Source of the DNA: Chitinophaga sancti
GTDB lineage: Bacteria; Bacteroidota; Bacteroidia; Chitinophagales; Chitinophagaceae
DNA: 64,000 bases
Assembly (NCBI RefSeq): GCF_034424315.1
Contig: NZ_CP139972.1
Span: forward strand, 3,162,001-3,226,000
Reading direction: 5' to 3'
Each line of letters starts with the position of its first letter. Position 1 is the stretch's first letter. Below the pieces are notes generated by a model, which worked only from the letters and a program-made list of their open reading frames with translations, was not told the origin of the DNA and ran no database searches. The position numbers and the translations under genes were made by a program. Positions 44,016 through 52,482 of this stretch are shown here, in pieces.

Positions 44016-44923
44016 TGAGCGTTAAAGACAAATTCATTTCTTTTATACATCAGCTGCAGGACGATATCTGTGCAGCGCTGGAAAAGATAGACGGGAAGGC
44101 TACTTTCCGCGAAGATCGCTGGGAACGCCCCGGTGGCGGTGGTGGTAAAACCCGCGTGATTGCAGATGGTCATGTGTTTGAAAAAGGCGGTGTGAACACT
44201 TCTGTCGTTTCAGGTGAATTGCCGGAAGTAATGGCGAAACAGTTTGGTGTAAACGGTGGCCAGTTCATGGCCTGCGGCATCTCCCTGGTGATTCATCCGC
44301 TGAATCCTTATGTACCTACGGTGCATGCTAACTGGCGCTACTTTGAGCTGTATGACGCGAACGGTAGTGTGAAAGATAGCTGGTTTGGTGGAGGTGCAGA
44401 TCTGACACCGTATTACCTGGATGAAGCAGATGGGAAACACTTTCACCATACTTTCAAAAATGCCTGCGATCCTTTTGGTGCTGAGTTGTATCCGCTTTAT
44501 AAAAAACAATGCGATGAATACTTTGTGAACAAACATCGCAATAATGAAACCCGTGGTATAGGCGGTATTTTCTACGATTATTTACGCCCGGATGCCAACA
44601 GAACTGCAGAAGACCTGTATCTGTTCTCCAAATCGACCGGCGAAGCATTCATCACTGCTTACCTGCCGATCGTAGAAAAAACAAAAGACTTACCTTACAC
44701 CACTGCCAATAAAGACTGGCAGGAATACAGGAGAGGTCGTTATGTAGAATTCAACCTGATCCATGACAGGGGTACCTTATTCGGCCTCAAAACCAATGGC
44801 AGAATTGAATCTATCTTAATGAGCTTACCACCCAGGGCCCGCTGGGAATACGATTATCACCCGGAACCAGGTAGTCCTGAAGCCAAAATGGTGGAGTACC
44901 TGCAACCCCGTGAATGGGCCTAA
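44015..44923 (+). CDS. hemF: Coproporphyrinogen III oxidase, oxygen-dependent
   Basis: A 302-residue enzyme that oxidatively decarboxylates two propionate side chains using O2. Visible motifs are REDRWERPGGGGGKTRV, the FGGGADLTPYYL block, and GRYVEFNLIHDRGTLFGLKTN. Using HemF rather than radical-SAM HemN indicates an oxygen-dependent route; a hemN elsewhere in the genome cannot be excluded. Confidence 0.97.
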   Translation: MSVKDKFISFIHQLQDDICAALEKIDGKATFREDRWERPGGGGGKTRVIADGHVFEKGGVNTSVVSGELPEVMAKQFGVNGGQFMACGISLVIHPLNPYVPTVHANWRYFELYDANGSVKDSWFGGGADLTPYYLDEADGKHFHHTFKNACDPFGAELYPLYKKQCDEYFVNKHRNNETRGIGGIFYDYLRPDANRTAEDLYLFSKSTGEAFITAYLPIVEKTKDLPYTTANKDWQEYRRGRYVEFNLIHDRGTLFGLKTNGRIESILMSLPPRARWEYDYHPEPGSPEAKMVEYLQPREWA

Positions 44924-44950
44924 ATTGCTAACACAAAAAACAGAGATATT

Positions 44951-45919
44951 ATGATTCGCCGTAACAGAATTCTGAGAGCTAATCCCGCCATACGTGCTAT
45001 GGTTGCGGAAACGATTTTAAGGCCGAGCGATTTCATTGCCCCCTTATTCATAGTAGAGGGAAATAACGTGAAAGAAGAGATCATTTCCATGCCGGGGTAT
45101 TTCCGGTATTCACTGGATCTGATTGTGACTGAAGTAAAGGAGCTGTGGAGCCTGGGTGTGAAGAGTGTATTGCTGTTCGTAATGGTTCCTGATAACCTGA
45201 AAGATAATAAAGGTACTGAAGCTGTAAATCCTGATGGACTGATGCAGCGCAGTATCAAAGCCATCAAGGCTGCTGTACCGGGTATGGTAGTAATGACGGA
45301 TGTTGCACTGGATCCTTATTCTATCCATGGCCATGATGGCATTGTGGAAGGTGAGCAGATTGTAAACGATGCAACAGTAGAAGTGCTGACCCGCATGAGC
45401 CTGAGCCATGCACAGGCAGGTGCTGATTTCGTAGCACCAAGTGATATGATGGACGGCCGCATCCTGGCTATCCGCAATATCCTGGAAGAAAATGGTTTTG
45501 TGAATACAGGCATCATGGCATATAGTGCCAAGTACGCATCCTGTTTCTATGGCCCCTTCCGCGATGCGCTGGATTCTGCACCAGGTTTTGGTGATAAGAA
45601 AACTTACCAGATGGATTATGCGAACTCCACAGAAGCCATCCTGGAAACGCAGCAGGATATAGAACAAGGCGCGGATATTGTAATGGTAAAACCGGCATTG
45701 GCTTACCTGGATATTATCCGGCTACTGAAAGATAATGTACATGTGCCCATCAGTGCTTACCATGTGAGCGGAGAATACGCGATGATCAAGGCGGCAGCAC
45801 AAAAAGGATGGCTGGATGAAAACAAGACTATCCTCGAAACGCTGACCAGCATTAAACGTGCAGGAGCGAGCCTGATAGCTACTTATTTTGCGAAAGACGC
45901 AGCTAAATTATTACAATAA
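44951..45919 (+). CDS. hemB: Porphobilinogen synthase (delta-aminolevulinate dehydratase)
   Basis: A 322-residue enzyme that condenses two 5-aminolevulinates. Schiff-base lysines lie in AYSAKYASCFYGPFRDA and ADIVMVKPALAYLD. The Cys triad that binds the catalytic zinc in E. coli HemB is replaced here: the segment reads VALDPYSIHGHDG, so this is the zinc-independent, probably magnesium-using type. Encoded within the operon between hemF and hemL, not in the order of the pathway. Confidence 0.96.
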   Translation: MIRRNRILRANPAIRAMVAETILRPSDFIAPLFIVEGNNVKEEIISMPGYFRYSLDLIVTEVKELWSLGVKSVLLFVMVPDNLKDNKGTEAVNPDGLMQRSIKAIKAAVPGMVVMTDVALDPYSIHGHDGIVEGEQIVNDATVEVLTRMSLSHAQAGADFVAPSDMMDGRILAIRNILEENGFVNTGIMAYSAKYASCFYGPFRDALDSAPGFGDKKTYQMDYANSTEAILETQQDIEQGADIVMVKPALAYLDIIRLLKDNVHVPISAYHVSGEYAMIKAAAQKGWLDENKTILETLTSIKRAGASLIATYFAKDAAKLLQ

Positions 45920-45934
45920 ACAGCTTTAACTACC

Positions 45935-47221
45935 ATGTACGAGCAAAGCAAGAAACTTTTCGAACAAGCTAAAAATGTCATTCCCGGTGGTGTGAATTCT
46001 CCTGTACGCGCCTTCAAAGGAGTAGGTGGTACACCTCTTTTTATGAAGAGCGCTAAGGGGGCATACCTTTACGATGTAGATGGCAACAGATACATTGATT
46101 ATATCAATTCATGGGGTCCGATGATCCTGGGTCATGCTTATGAACCAGTGATCGACGCCATTAAGGAATATGCCGGCTATTCCACTTCTTTCGGTGCGCC
46201 GACAGAACTGGAGACTAAGATTGCGGAGCTGATCGTGAGCATGGTACCCAACATTGATATGGTGCGTATGGTCAACTCAGGTACAGAAGCCTGTATGAGT
46301 GCTATGCGCGTGGCAAGGGGTTATACCGGCCGCAATAAGTTCATCAAATTCACAGGTAACTACCACGGTCATGCCGATGCATTTCTCGTAAATGCAGGCA
46401 GCGGGGTGGCTACCTTAGGGATACAATCTGTGCCGGGCGTTACGCAAACTGTTGCAGAAGATACGTTGACCGTTCCTTACAATAATTTACCGGCTGTGGA
46501 AAATTTAGTGAAGGAATATCCTGACCAGATAGCCGCGATAATCGTAGAACCGGTAGCGGGCAACATGGGCTGTATCCTTCCCCAGCAAGGGTTTTTGGAT
46601 GGGCTCCGTTACATCTGTGATGAACACAATATACTGCTCATTTTTGACGAGGTGATGACAGGTTTCCGTTTGGCCAGAGGAGGTGTGCAGGAACTGTTCA
46701 ATATTAAAGCAGATTTGGTTACCTTTGGCAAGATAATTGGCGCAGGGATGCCTGTAGGAGCCTTCGCCGGACGTAAGGAAATCATGGAAAATGTAGCACC
46801 TGCTGGTAAAGTCTACCAGGCAGGAACATTGAGCGGCAATCCTATAGCCATGATAGCTGGTTATACACTATTGCAGACGTTAAACGACAATCCTGACATC
46901 TACCGGCAACTGGCAGAAAAAACAGCATACCTCTCAGGTGGTTTACAATCAGTATTAAATGCGGCTGGCATCGTTCATCAGGTAAATAGCATTGGCTCAA
47001 TGCTGAGTGTGCATTTCGCAGAATATCCTATTATTGATTTTGACGCAGCCTCCGGCGCAAACAACGAATTATTCAGACGATTCTTCCATTCAATGTTAGA
47101 AAAAGGTATTTATCTGCCACCTTCTGCATTTGAAAGCTGGTTCGTAAGTAATGCTTTGACAATCGAAGACCTGGACGCAACAATTGCAGCTGCAAAAAGC
47201 GCAATTGAGTCTCTCAAATAG
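45935..47221 (+). CDS. hemL: Glutamate-1-semialdehyde 2,1-aminomutase
   Basis: A 428-residue PLP enzyme that moves the amino group to make 5-aminolevulinate, using the HemA product. [11 protein letters not shown] at the N-terminus, [29 protein letters not shown] and the PLP lysine in [14 protein letters not shown] are diagnostic. Last gene of the rightward heme operon; a strong terminator follows. Confidence 0.97.
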   Translation: MYEQSKKLFEQAKNVIPGGVNSPVRAFKGVGGTPLFMKSAKGAYLYDVDGNRYIDYINSWGPMILGHAYEPVIDAIKEYAGYSTSFGAPTELETKIAELIVSMVPNIDMVRMVNSGTEACMSAMRVARGYTGRNKFIKFTGNYHGHADAFLVNAGSGVATLGIQSVPGVTQTVAEDTLTVPYNNLPAVENLVKEYPDQIAAIIVEPVAGNMGCILPQQGFLDGLRYICDEHNILLIFDEVMTGFRLARGGVQELFNIKADLVTFGKIIGAGMPVGAFAGRKEIMENVAPAGKVYQAGTLSGNPIAMIAGYTLLQTLNDNPDIYRQLAEKTAYLSGGLQSVLNAAGIVHQVNSIGSMLSVHFAEYPIIDFDAASGANNELFRRFFHSMLEKGIYLPPSAFESWFVSNALTIEDLDATIAAAKSAIESLK

Positions 47222-47251
47222 TTAACAATTCAAATCCTGTGCAGAGTGGAA

Positions 47252-47278
47252 AAACGCCCCGGTCAAGTCGGGGCGTTT
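47252..47278. terminator. Terminator closing the heme operon
   Basis: AAACGCCCCG (47252-47261) pairs with CGGGGCGTTT (47269-47278), then ATTTTTTA. Serves hemL (+) and, from the other side, the esterase gene (-). Confidence 0.85.
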
Positions 47279-47283
47279 ATTTT

Positions 47284-48057
47284 TTATTTACGCTTGTGTG
47301 AGAGTAGCCAGGGTACCAAATCCGGTTCTGCAAAAGCATTATCCCAGCTGTTGTGTCCTACACCCGGGTATTCTGAATATTTTACTTCTGCTTTTAGTTT
47401 TTTCAATGCCTCGTAATAATCCCTTGATCCCTGTACAGGTACTACAGGATCCGCACCACCATGGAATATCCAGACAGGAATGGCTTTGAATTTCTTTGCG
47501 TTTTCCACGGCACCTGCCCCACAGATCGGAAAACCTGCAGCCCACTTTTGTGGGTAACGGGCCAGTAAATCGAATGTACCCATACCTCCCAGCGATAAGC
47601 CTCCGATATATACTTTCTTCGTTTCGATCTTTCCTGTTTTGTTTAAACTGTCTACCAGCTCTCCTACTAATCTTCCCGGAACAGTAGGCGGCGCATCGGG
47701 CGGGAACATACGTCCTGATTCAGTTCGCGTGATAGGCCCCCAGGTAGAGTCGTAAGGCAGCTGCGGGAAGATCACGAATGCAGGGTATTTTTCGCGGATA
47801 GTATCCTGCAGGAACAATGCACCTCCGTGTGTGAGTTGTGCAGCGTTGTCGCGCCCACGTTCACCTGAACCATGGAGAAATACGATGAGGGGATATTTTT
47901 TATGGATATCGTAGTGTAAAGGTGTCAGCATACGATAGCGAAGCGTATCACCATTATGGATGTATTCTTCGTAACTGTATTTGCTGTAATCGGATGTCTG
48001 TGCCTTGGCGAGAGAGATGAGCAGGCATAACAACAGGGTAAAACATGTTTTCATCAT
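47284..48057 (-). CDS. Secreted alpha/beta-hydrolase (prolyl oligopeptidase/esterase family)
   Basis: A 257-residue protein with a signal peptide (CFTLLLCLLISLAKAQ) and an alpha/beta-hydrolase fold. LIVFLHGSGERG gives the oxyanion region, GGLSLGGMGTFDLL the nucleophile elbow (Ser), WIFHGGADPVVPV the acid (Asp), and YPGVGHNSWD the His. The form resembles feruloyl/acetyl-xylan esterase-like PHB-depolymerase relatives. It likely acts in the periplasm or outside; substrate unknown. Confidence 0.85.
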   Translation of the reverse strand: MMKTCFTLLLCLLISLAKAQTSDYSKYSYEEYIHNGDTLRYRMLTPLHYDIHKKYPLIVFLHGSGERGRDNAAQLTHGGALFLQDTIREKYPAFVIFPQLPYDSTWGPITRTESGRMFPPDAPPTVPGRLVGELVDSLNKTGKIETKKVYIGGLSLGGMGTFDLLARYPQKWAAGFPICGAGAVENAKKFKAIPVWIFHGGADPVVPVQGSRDYYEALKKLKAEVKYSEYPGVGHNSWDNAFAEPDLVPWLLSHKRK

Positions 48058-48285
48058 GGGTGGAACATTAAGGTCGTAAAATAGGAAGTTCCTGTGTGTG
48101 AAAACAAATTTTTAAATTCTACATATAAAACTGCCTTATAAAATTATCGGCTATTGAGACATATGAAGTGGAATGGCATGCCTCTAAAGGCTTTCAATAT
48201 CTTACATCCTGCTAGCGGAATACTTAAAAGAAATAATTGATTCACCACATGACAGGCCTTTGACCATGTATCGGGGTTATACTAA

Positions 48286-48309
48286 ATAGGGGATCAAGTG
48301 ACCCCCTAT
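48286..48309 (-). terminator. Probable terminator after the methyltransferase gene
   Basis: ATAGGGG (48286-48292) pairs with CCCCTAT (48303-48309); on the minus strand a short TTTAG follows. Moderate strength. Confidence 0.5.
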
Positions 48310-48312
48310 CTC

Positions 48313-49107
48313 TTAATATTTCAACACGAAATGCTGTTTTATTTTCATATCCGGCAGGAAAAACACCAGCCCGATAAAGAACAGATCGATTGTAAAAGTT
48401 ACCCGTGGATGATCCTGGATCGTTTTCCAGGCCTGCTCCATATCCGGCGTCCAGTGAATATCATCAAAGATAAAGATGGAATGATCATGTGCTTTAGCCA
48501 GGCACTGTTCAAAGTATTCCAGCGTAGGTACTGAACGGTGGTTACCATCAATAAACACATAATCCACCTGTGGCAACTCATCCAGCACACCTGCCAGTAC
48601 ATGGTCAAAATTCCCTACCCGCTGGGTCACATTCTGTAATCCCAGTGATTGAAAATTCCGCCCTGCTTTGGCAGCAATATTCGGACATCCTTCTATGGTA
48701 TAGACCTTAGCATCGGGAGCAGCTGCCTTTGCCATATAAGAAGTGGACAATCCCATGGAAGTACCTAATTCCAGCAAATATTTTGGCTGATAATACTTTA
48801 TGAGCCGGTAAAATAGCTGCCCAAATTTAGGCGGCTTGGCCGCATGCTTTGTAATATCCCTCACAGCCCGCTCATTGCCGGCATTCATGAGAGAGCCCGC
48901 TCCCAGGTCAGTCACCTGCAGGGTTTCATTACTACTGAGCAGTTCCTTCCGCAGTTGTTCAACTGCCTTATAATCCGCAGGTTGGCTTATATCCCTCAAT
49001 ACATCTTCGATCAATGAATACACAAACGGGGAGTGTACATCATGCCGGTTACCGGCTGTGAAATAATAATTCAGGTATTTTTTAGCAAGTTGCCACTGTA
49101 CATTCAT
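48313..49107 (-). CDS. Class I SAM-dependent methyltransferase
   Basis: A 264-residue protein with a Rossmann SAM site (LLELGTSMGLSTSYMAKAA), an acidic contact (VYTIEGCPNIA) and a DYVFIDGNHRSVPTLEYF segment that recalls metal-dependent O-methyltransferases. Encoded 4 bp after a family-2 glycosyltransferase, so it may modify the same glycan or lipid carrier. Substrate unknown. Confidence 0.82.
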   Translation of the reverse strand: MNVQWQLAKKYLNYYFTAGNRHDVHSPFVYSLIEDVLRDISQPADYKAVEQLRKELLSSNETLQVTDLGAGSLMNAGNERAVRDITKHAAKPPKFGQLFYRLIKYYQPKYLLELGTSMGLSTSYMAKAAAPDAKVYTIEGCPNIAAKAGRNFQSLGLQNVTQRVGNFDHVLAGVLDELPQVDYVFIDGNHRSVPTLEYFEQCLAKAHDHSIFIFDDIHWTPDMEQAWKTIQDHPRVTFTIDLFFIGLVFFLPDMKIKQHFVLKY

Positions 49108-49111
49108 CAGA

Positions 49112-49849
49112 TTAATAAATTTTCGCCCGGATCAGCCCCATTTTATGGAAGCAGTGTTGCAATGATACACGCAAAACCCCTAATCCGTAGATCGCACTTC
49201 TTTTAAAGTTAATACTGGATGCTTCATCAAAATACTTGGTAGGACAGGTCACCTCCCCTATTTCGTATCCTTTCATAAAGACCTGTGACAACATCTCATT
49301 ATCGAAGATAAAATCATCGTTGTCAGCCATATAGTTGATATTCCTGAGTACTGTTGCTGAAAATGCACGATAACCGGTGTGGTATTCACTCAGCTTTTCG
49401 TTCATGAGCAGGTTCTGGAACAGGGTCAGGAAGCGGTTAAAGAAATACTTATAGAGCGGCATCCCACCCTTTAAGGCTCCTTTACCCAGGATCCTGGATC
49501 CCAGTACTACCGGGTAAACATCATTCGCAATAATGGAGCTCATGGCAATAATTAGCTTTGGAGTGTATTGGTAATCAGGATGTAACATGATTACAATATC
49601 CGCACCTAATTCCAGGGCTTTGTTATAACATGATTTCTGGTTCCCGCCATAACCTTTGTTGTTATCATGGCGGATGATATGGCGGATACCCAGTGCCTTT
49701 CCGACAGCAACAGTCTCGTCTTTACTGGCATCATCGACCAGTACTACCTCATCCACTATATCAAATGGTATTTCCTGATAAGTTTTTTCCAGTGTTAATG
49801 CGGCATTGTAGGCAGGCAATACCACCACTATCTTTTTATTATTCAGCAT
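49112..49849 (-). CDS. Family 2 glycosyltransferase (dolichyl-phosphate-mannose-synthase-like)
   Basis: A 245-residue inverting glycosyltransferase with no membrane helices. VVVLPAYNAALTLEKTY and VDEVVLVDDASKDET give the nucleotide-sugar site, MLHPDYQYTP the metal-binding DxD-like region, and GYRAFSATVLRNI the acceptor side. It resembles enzymes that load a sugar onto undecaprenyl phosphate. First gene of a two-gene unit with the methyltransferase; promoter at 49870-49901. Confidence 0.88.
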   Translation of the reverse strand: MLNNKKIVVVLPAYNAALTLEKTYQEIPFDIVDEVVLVDDASKDETVAVGKALGIRHIIRHDNNKGYGGNQKSCYNKALELGADIVIMLHPDYQYTPKLIIAMSSIIANDVYPVVLGSRILGKGALKGGMPLYKYFFNRFLTLFQNLLMNEKLSEYHTGYRAFSATVLRNINYMADNDDFIFDNEMLSQVFMKGYEIGEVTCPTKYFDEASSINFKRSAIYGLGVLRVSLQHCFHKMGLIRAKIY

Positions 49850-49869
49850 GAAAGTGGATAAAGTTGCGG

Positions 49870-49901
49870 CAAAGGTAATAAAGTAGTTGAAAGACTGACA
49901 A
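49870..49901 (-). promoter_or_regulatory. Promoter of the glycosyltransferase unit
   Basis: On the minus strand TTG (49901-49899), 21-bp spacer, TACCTTTG (49877-49870), exact -7 consensus. Confidence 0.55.
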
Positions 49902-49922
49902 TTTCAACTTAGTATAAATTGT

Positions 49923-49950
49923 TATCTTTGTGCCAAAATGTATTTTGGCA
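49923..49950 (+). promoter_or_regulatory. -7 element and start-site palindrome
   Basis: TATCTTTG (49923-49930) is directly followed by TGCCAAAAT-gt-ATTTTGGCA (49931-49950), a 9-bp perfect inverted repeat at the expected transcription start. It could be an operator or the first hairpin of a long leader that runs to the gene at 50109. Confidence 0.5.
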
Positions 49951-50108
49951 CCATATTTTCTTAACATTTAGATTGATATAGTTCCAAAATGCTCATTAAA
50001 GCATGCTAATTCACTTACAGGTCTCAACTGCTGGTTATTGATTTTATAACCTTAGGAGGAGATTGTACCTGACAGTGAACAATTTGAAAATCAAATCAGG
50101 CCAATATC

Positions 50109-51359
50109 ATGCATTTTAATTCTATGAGATATCTGACACTTTTATTGATCTGTCTTGCCGGCACCCAAATCGCCCTGGCACAACAACCTACAGATCCTAA
50201 CGCTGAATTAAAGAATGTGGTAATGCCACAAGTTAGGAGCCAGGACACTACCATTCGAAGAATAATGGAAGAATTACAAAAAATCCAGGCAAGCGATCAA
50301 ACAAATTCAAGCGCCATACAGGGATTGCTGCAAGGCCGGGAAATCGATAACATTACTAAGTACCAGCTGATCAGAAACAACATTGTATATGCCAGCGAAA
50401 CCTACTACCTGCTGAACAAAAAAATTATTGACCTGAAGTCTCGTACGACGACCAATAATCTCGATGTTTTCATCACCTCACTGAACAACCCTGAAAGTAA
50501 AGAACTGGGTTTCTCTCTGAGTGATCGTATCGTTGAACTGGTGGAGAAAGTAGTGCTGAAAGGTAAGAAAGACAAAAACGATGACAAGAGTAACAAGATC
50601 GTAGAATCGACCAAGTCTATCATCGCAAGTCCTATCTTCCAGAGCTTTACATCGCTGACTCCTCCCCTGGCTATCGCTAACTCTGTGATGAACTTCCTGC
50701 ACAGTGTGAGCATCAACAACAAAGAGATCAACCAGCAAACACTGAAAGATTTCGAAAAGGAACTGAACAAATATGTAGTGTATTATACTGCGCTGAACGA
50801 TGCAAACAACAAGTTTGAATATGGGCTGAACTTCAACAAAGACCAGCTCAACCTGCTGCACGACAACCTCTATGATCACATCATGTTCACAGCCAGTGCA
50901 TTGAAGTTCACCCTGCCACAGCGTGGTAACAAATCACTGGGTGAAACACTGAACGATTTCTTCTTTGACTTCAAGAAAGAGAAAGTAGTATTGTTCTTTG
51001 ATGACCTGGAAAACAAATATACCAAAGGCAAGAAAGTAGATTACGAAGCACTGCTGCGCGAGAATCCAAATCTGAAAGAAGTGAACAACCAGCTGGAAGA
51101 CCTGGTGATGCAGACTAAACGCTTCGAGAACCTGTACAATGAATACTTTACACTGCTGGATTCTTACTATGGTAAGGTAGCAAGTGCACTGAAGATTGCA
51201 CAGGATAATGGCCTGGCTGATAAGTCAACCATCGATGCGAAACAATCTGAGTTCCGCAACCTGAAGGATGAAGCAGTGAAAGAAATTCAGGCTTCTATCA
51301 ACATCAAGGAACTGTATAACAATACCGATAAGATCAAGTATCGTTACAGAATATTCTAA
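50109..51359 (+). CDS. Secreted helical protein of unknown function
   Basis: A 416-residue protein with signal peptide (YLTLLLICLAGTQIALAQ) that I do not recognise. Almost all of the mature part is predicted helical and charged, with heptad-like stretches (e.g. TTIRRIMEELQKIQASDQTN and a late region SEFRNLKDEAVKEIQASINI), so it is likely a periplasmic or surface coiled-coil protein. Promoter-like sequence at 49923 implies a leader of about 170 nt that contains AGGAGG at 50054-50059, too far from the start (about 50 nt) to act as its ribosome site. M6 (50124) is an alternative start. Confidence 0.65.
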   Translation: MHFNSMRYLTLLLICLAGTQIALAQQPTDPNAELKNVVMPQVRSQDTTIRRIMEELQKIQASDQTNSSAIQGLLQGREIDNITKYQLIRNNIVYASETYYLLNKKIIDLKSRTTTNNLDVFITSLNNPESKELGFSLSDRIVELVEKVVLKGKKDKNDDKSNKIVESTKSIIASPIFQSFTSLTPPLAIANSVMNFLHSVSINNKEINQQTLKDFEKELNKYVVYYTALNDANNKFEYGLNFNKDQLNLLHDNLYDHIMFTASALKFTLPQRGNKSLGETLNDFFFDFKKEKVVLFFDDLENKYTKGKKVDYEALLRENPNLKEVNNQLEDLVMQTKRFENLYNEYFTLLDSYYGKVASALKIAQDNGLADKSTIDAKQSEFRNLKDEAVKEIQASINIKELYNNTDKIKYRYRIF

Positions 51360-51364
51360 GGCAT

Positions 51365-51385
51365 TGGCCTGCGGCCAGCTTTATA
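51365..51385. repeat. Recurring GC-rich 3'-end motif, copy 2
   Basis: TGGCCTGCGGCCAGCTTTATA starts 5 bp after the stop of the preceding gene; 20 of 21 bases equal those at 11782-11802. Confidence 0.5.
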
Positions 51386-51398
51386 AATTACTTACACG

Positions 51399-51430
51399 CT
51401 CCCCGGGAATTATTTCCGGGGAGTTTTTTT
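51399..51430 (+). terminator. Terminator upstream of oxyR
   Basis: CTCCCCGG (51399-51406) pairs with CCGGGGAG (51416-51423), then seven T. Confidence 0.85.
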
Positions 51431-51435
51431 ATGGT

Positions 51436-51443
51436 TACTTTTG
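51436..51443 (+). promoter_or_regulatory. -7 element abutting the oxyR start
   Basis: TACTTTTG, exact consensus, ends 3 nt before the ATG at 51447 and lies just behind the upstream terminator, so oxyR must be transcribed from a promoter inside this tiny gap. Confidence 0.5.
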
Positions 51444-51446
51444 CTT

Positions 51447-52388
51447 ATGACTACCGTTCAACTTGAATATATCGTAGCCGTAGACACCTACCGCAGTTTT
51501 GTCCTCGCCGCAGAAAAATGCTTTGTAACGCAGCCTACGCTGAGTATGCAGATCCAGAAGCTGGAGGATGAATTAGGAGTGAAAATCTTTGACAGGAGTA
51601 AGCTACCGGTAGTACCTACCGAGATTGGTGTAGAGATAGTCGAGCAATCCCGCATTATACTGAAAGAAAACAGTCGTATCAAAGAGATTGTATCCGGACA
51701 TAAAAAAGAAGTACAGGGTAATCTTCGTGTAGGCATTATTCCTACACTGGCCCCTTACCTCCTGCCCCGTATCCTCACTGGTTTCATGAAGAAATATCCC
51801 AAAGTAAAACTGGAGATATGGGAGTACCCTACAGAGCAAATAGTACAGCAGTTAAAGCTGGAACAACTGGATTGTGGCCTGCTGGCCACGCCGCTGGAGA
51901 ATCCTAACCTGGAGGAGCAACCATTGTTCTATGAATCTTTTGTGGTATATGCTGCGAAAACAAATCCGCTGTTTGAGAAGAAGGTAGTAAAACCGGAAGA
52001 TATTGATGTGCGGGAAGTATGGTTGCTGAATGAAGGGCATTGTATGCGGAACCAGGTATTGAATATCTGCCGGGATAAGTTTACGATGGGGGAATACAAA
52101 AACCTGGAGTACAATACGGGGAGCGTGGAAACACTGAAAAGAATGGTGGATCTGAATGCGGGATACACAATTTTGCCGGAGTTGTCATTGCAGGATCTGT
52201 CTGCAAGGCAGATGAATATGGTACGGTTTTTTAAGTCGCCGGAGCCGGTAAGGGAGATTAGCCTGGTAACACATCGGTTCTTTGTAAAACAGGCGTTAAT
52301 TGCAGCGTTTAAGAAGGAGATCCTGGCACATGTGCCGGAGAAGATGAAGGCGCAGAAGAATAAGAAGGTAATGGAAATTAATGCATAA
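51447..52388 (+). CDS. oxyR: LysR-type hydrogen-peroxide sensor OxyR
   Basis: A 313-residue LysR-family activator. N-terminal winged helix (residues about 1-60, with AEKCFVTQPTLSMQIQKLED), linker helix, and a regulatory domain. The peroxide-sensing Cys pair is intact as Cys199 and Cys208 (LLNEGHCMRNQVLNIC), the same numbers as in E. coli, so disulfide-based activation is expected. Start at the ATG 51447 rather than the TTG at 51441. Targets are not visible here; the neighbouring genes show no obvious OxyR site. Confidence 0.93.
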   Translation: MTTVQLEYIVAVDTYRSFVLAAEKCFVTQPTLSMQIQKLEDELGVKIFDRSKLPVVPTEIGVEIVEQSRIILKENSRIKEIVSGHKKEVQGNLRVGIIPTLAPYLLPRILTGFMKKYPKVKLEIWEYPTEQIVQQLKLEQLDCGLLATPLENPNLEEQPLFYESFVVYAAKTNPLFEKKVVKPEDIDVREVWLLNEGHCMRNQVLNICRDKFTMGEYKNLEYNTGSVETLKRMVDLNAGYTILPELSLQDLSARQMNMVRFFKSPEPVREISLVTHRFFVKQALIAAFKKEILAHVPEKMKAQKNKKVMEINA

Positions 52389-52440
52389 AAAATCGGCCTG
52401 GTGATGGATAACAAAAGACATCCACCAGCAAACCGGGAAC

Positions 52441-52475
52441 AGAAAGGGGGCCTGCTGAATGCAGGCCCCCTTTCT
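52441..52475. terminator. Shared terminator between oxyR and the M48 gene
   Basis: 15-bp perfect stem AGAAAGGGGGCCTGC (52441-52455), loop TGAAT, and its complement (52461-52475). Confidence 0.85.
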
Positions 52476-52482
52476 ATTCATT

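Noticed and set aside
50063..50119. Short TTG/GTG-initiated peptide in the leader before 50109 as a gene
   Set aside because: Only 15-18 codons with weak start evidence; mentioned in the leader finding but not called as a gene.
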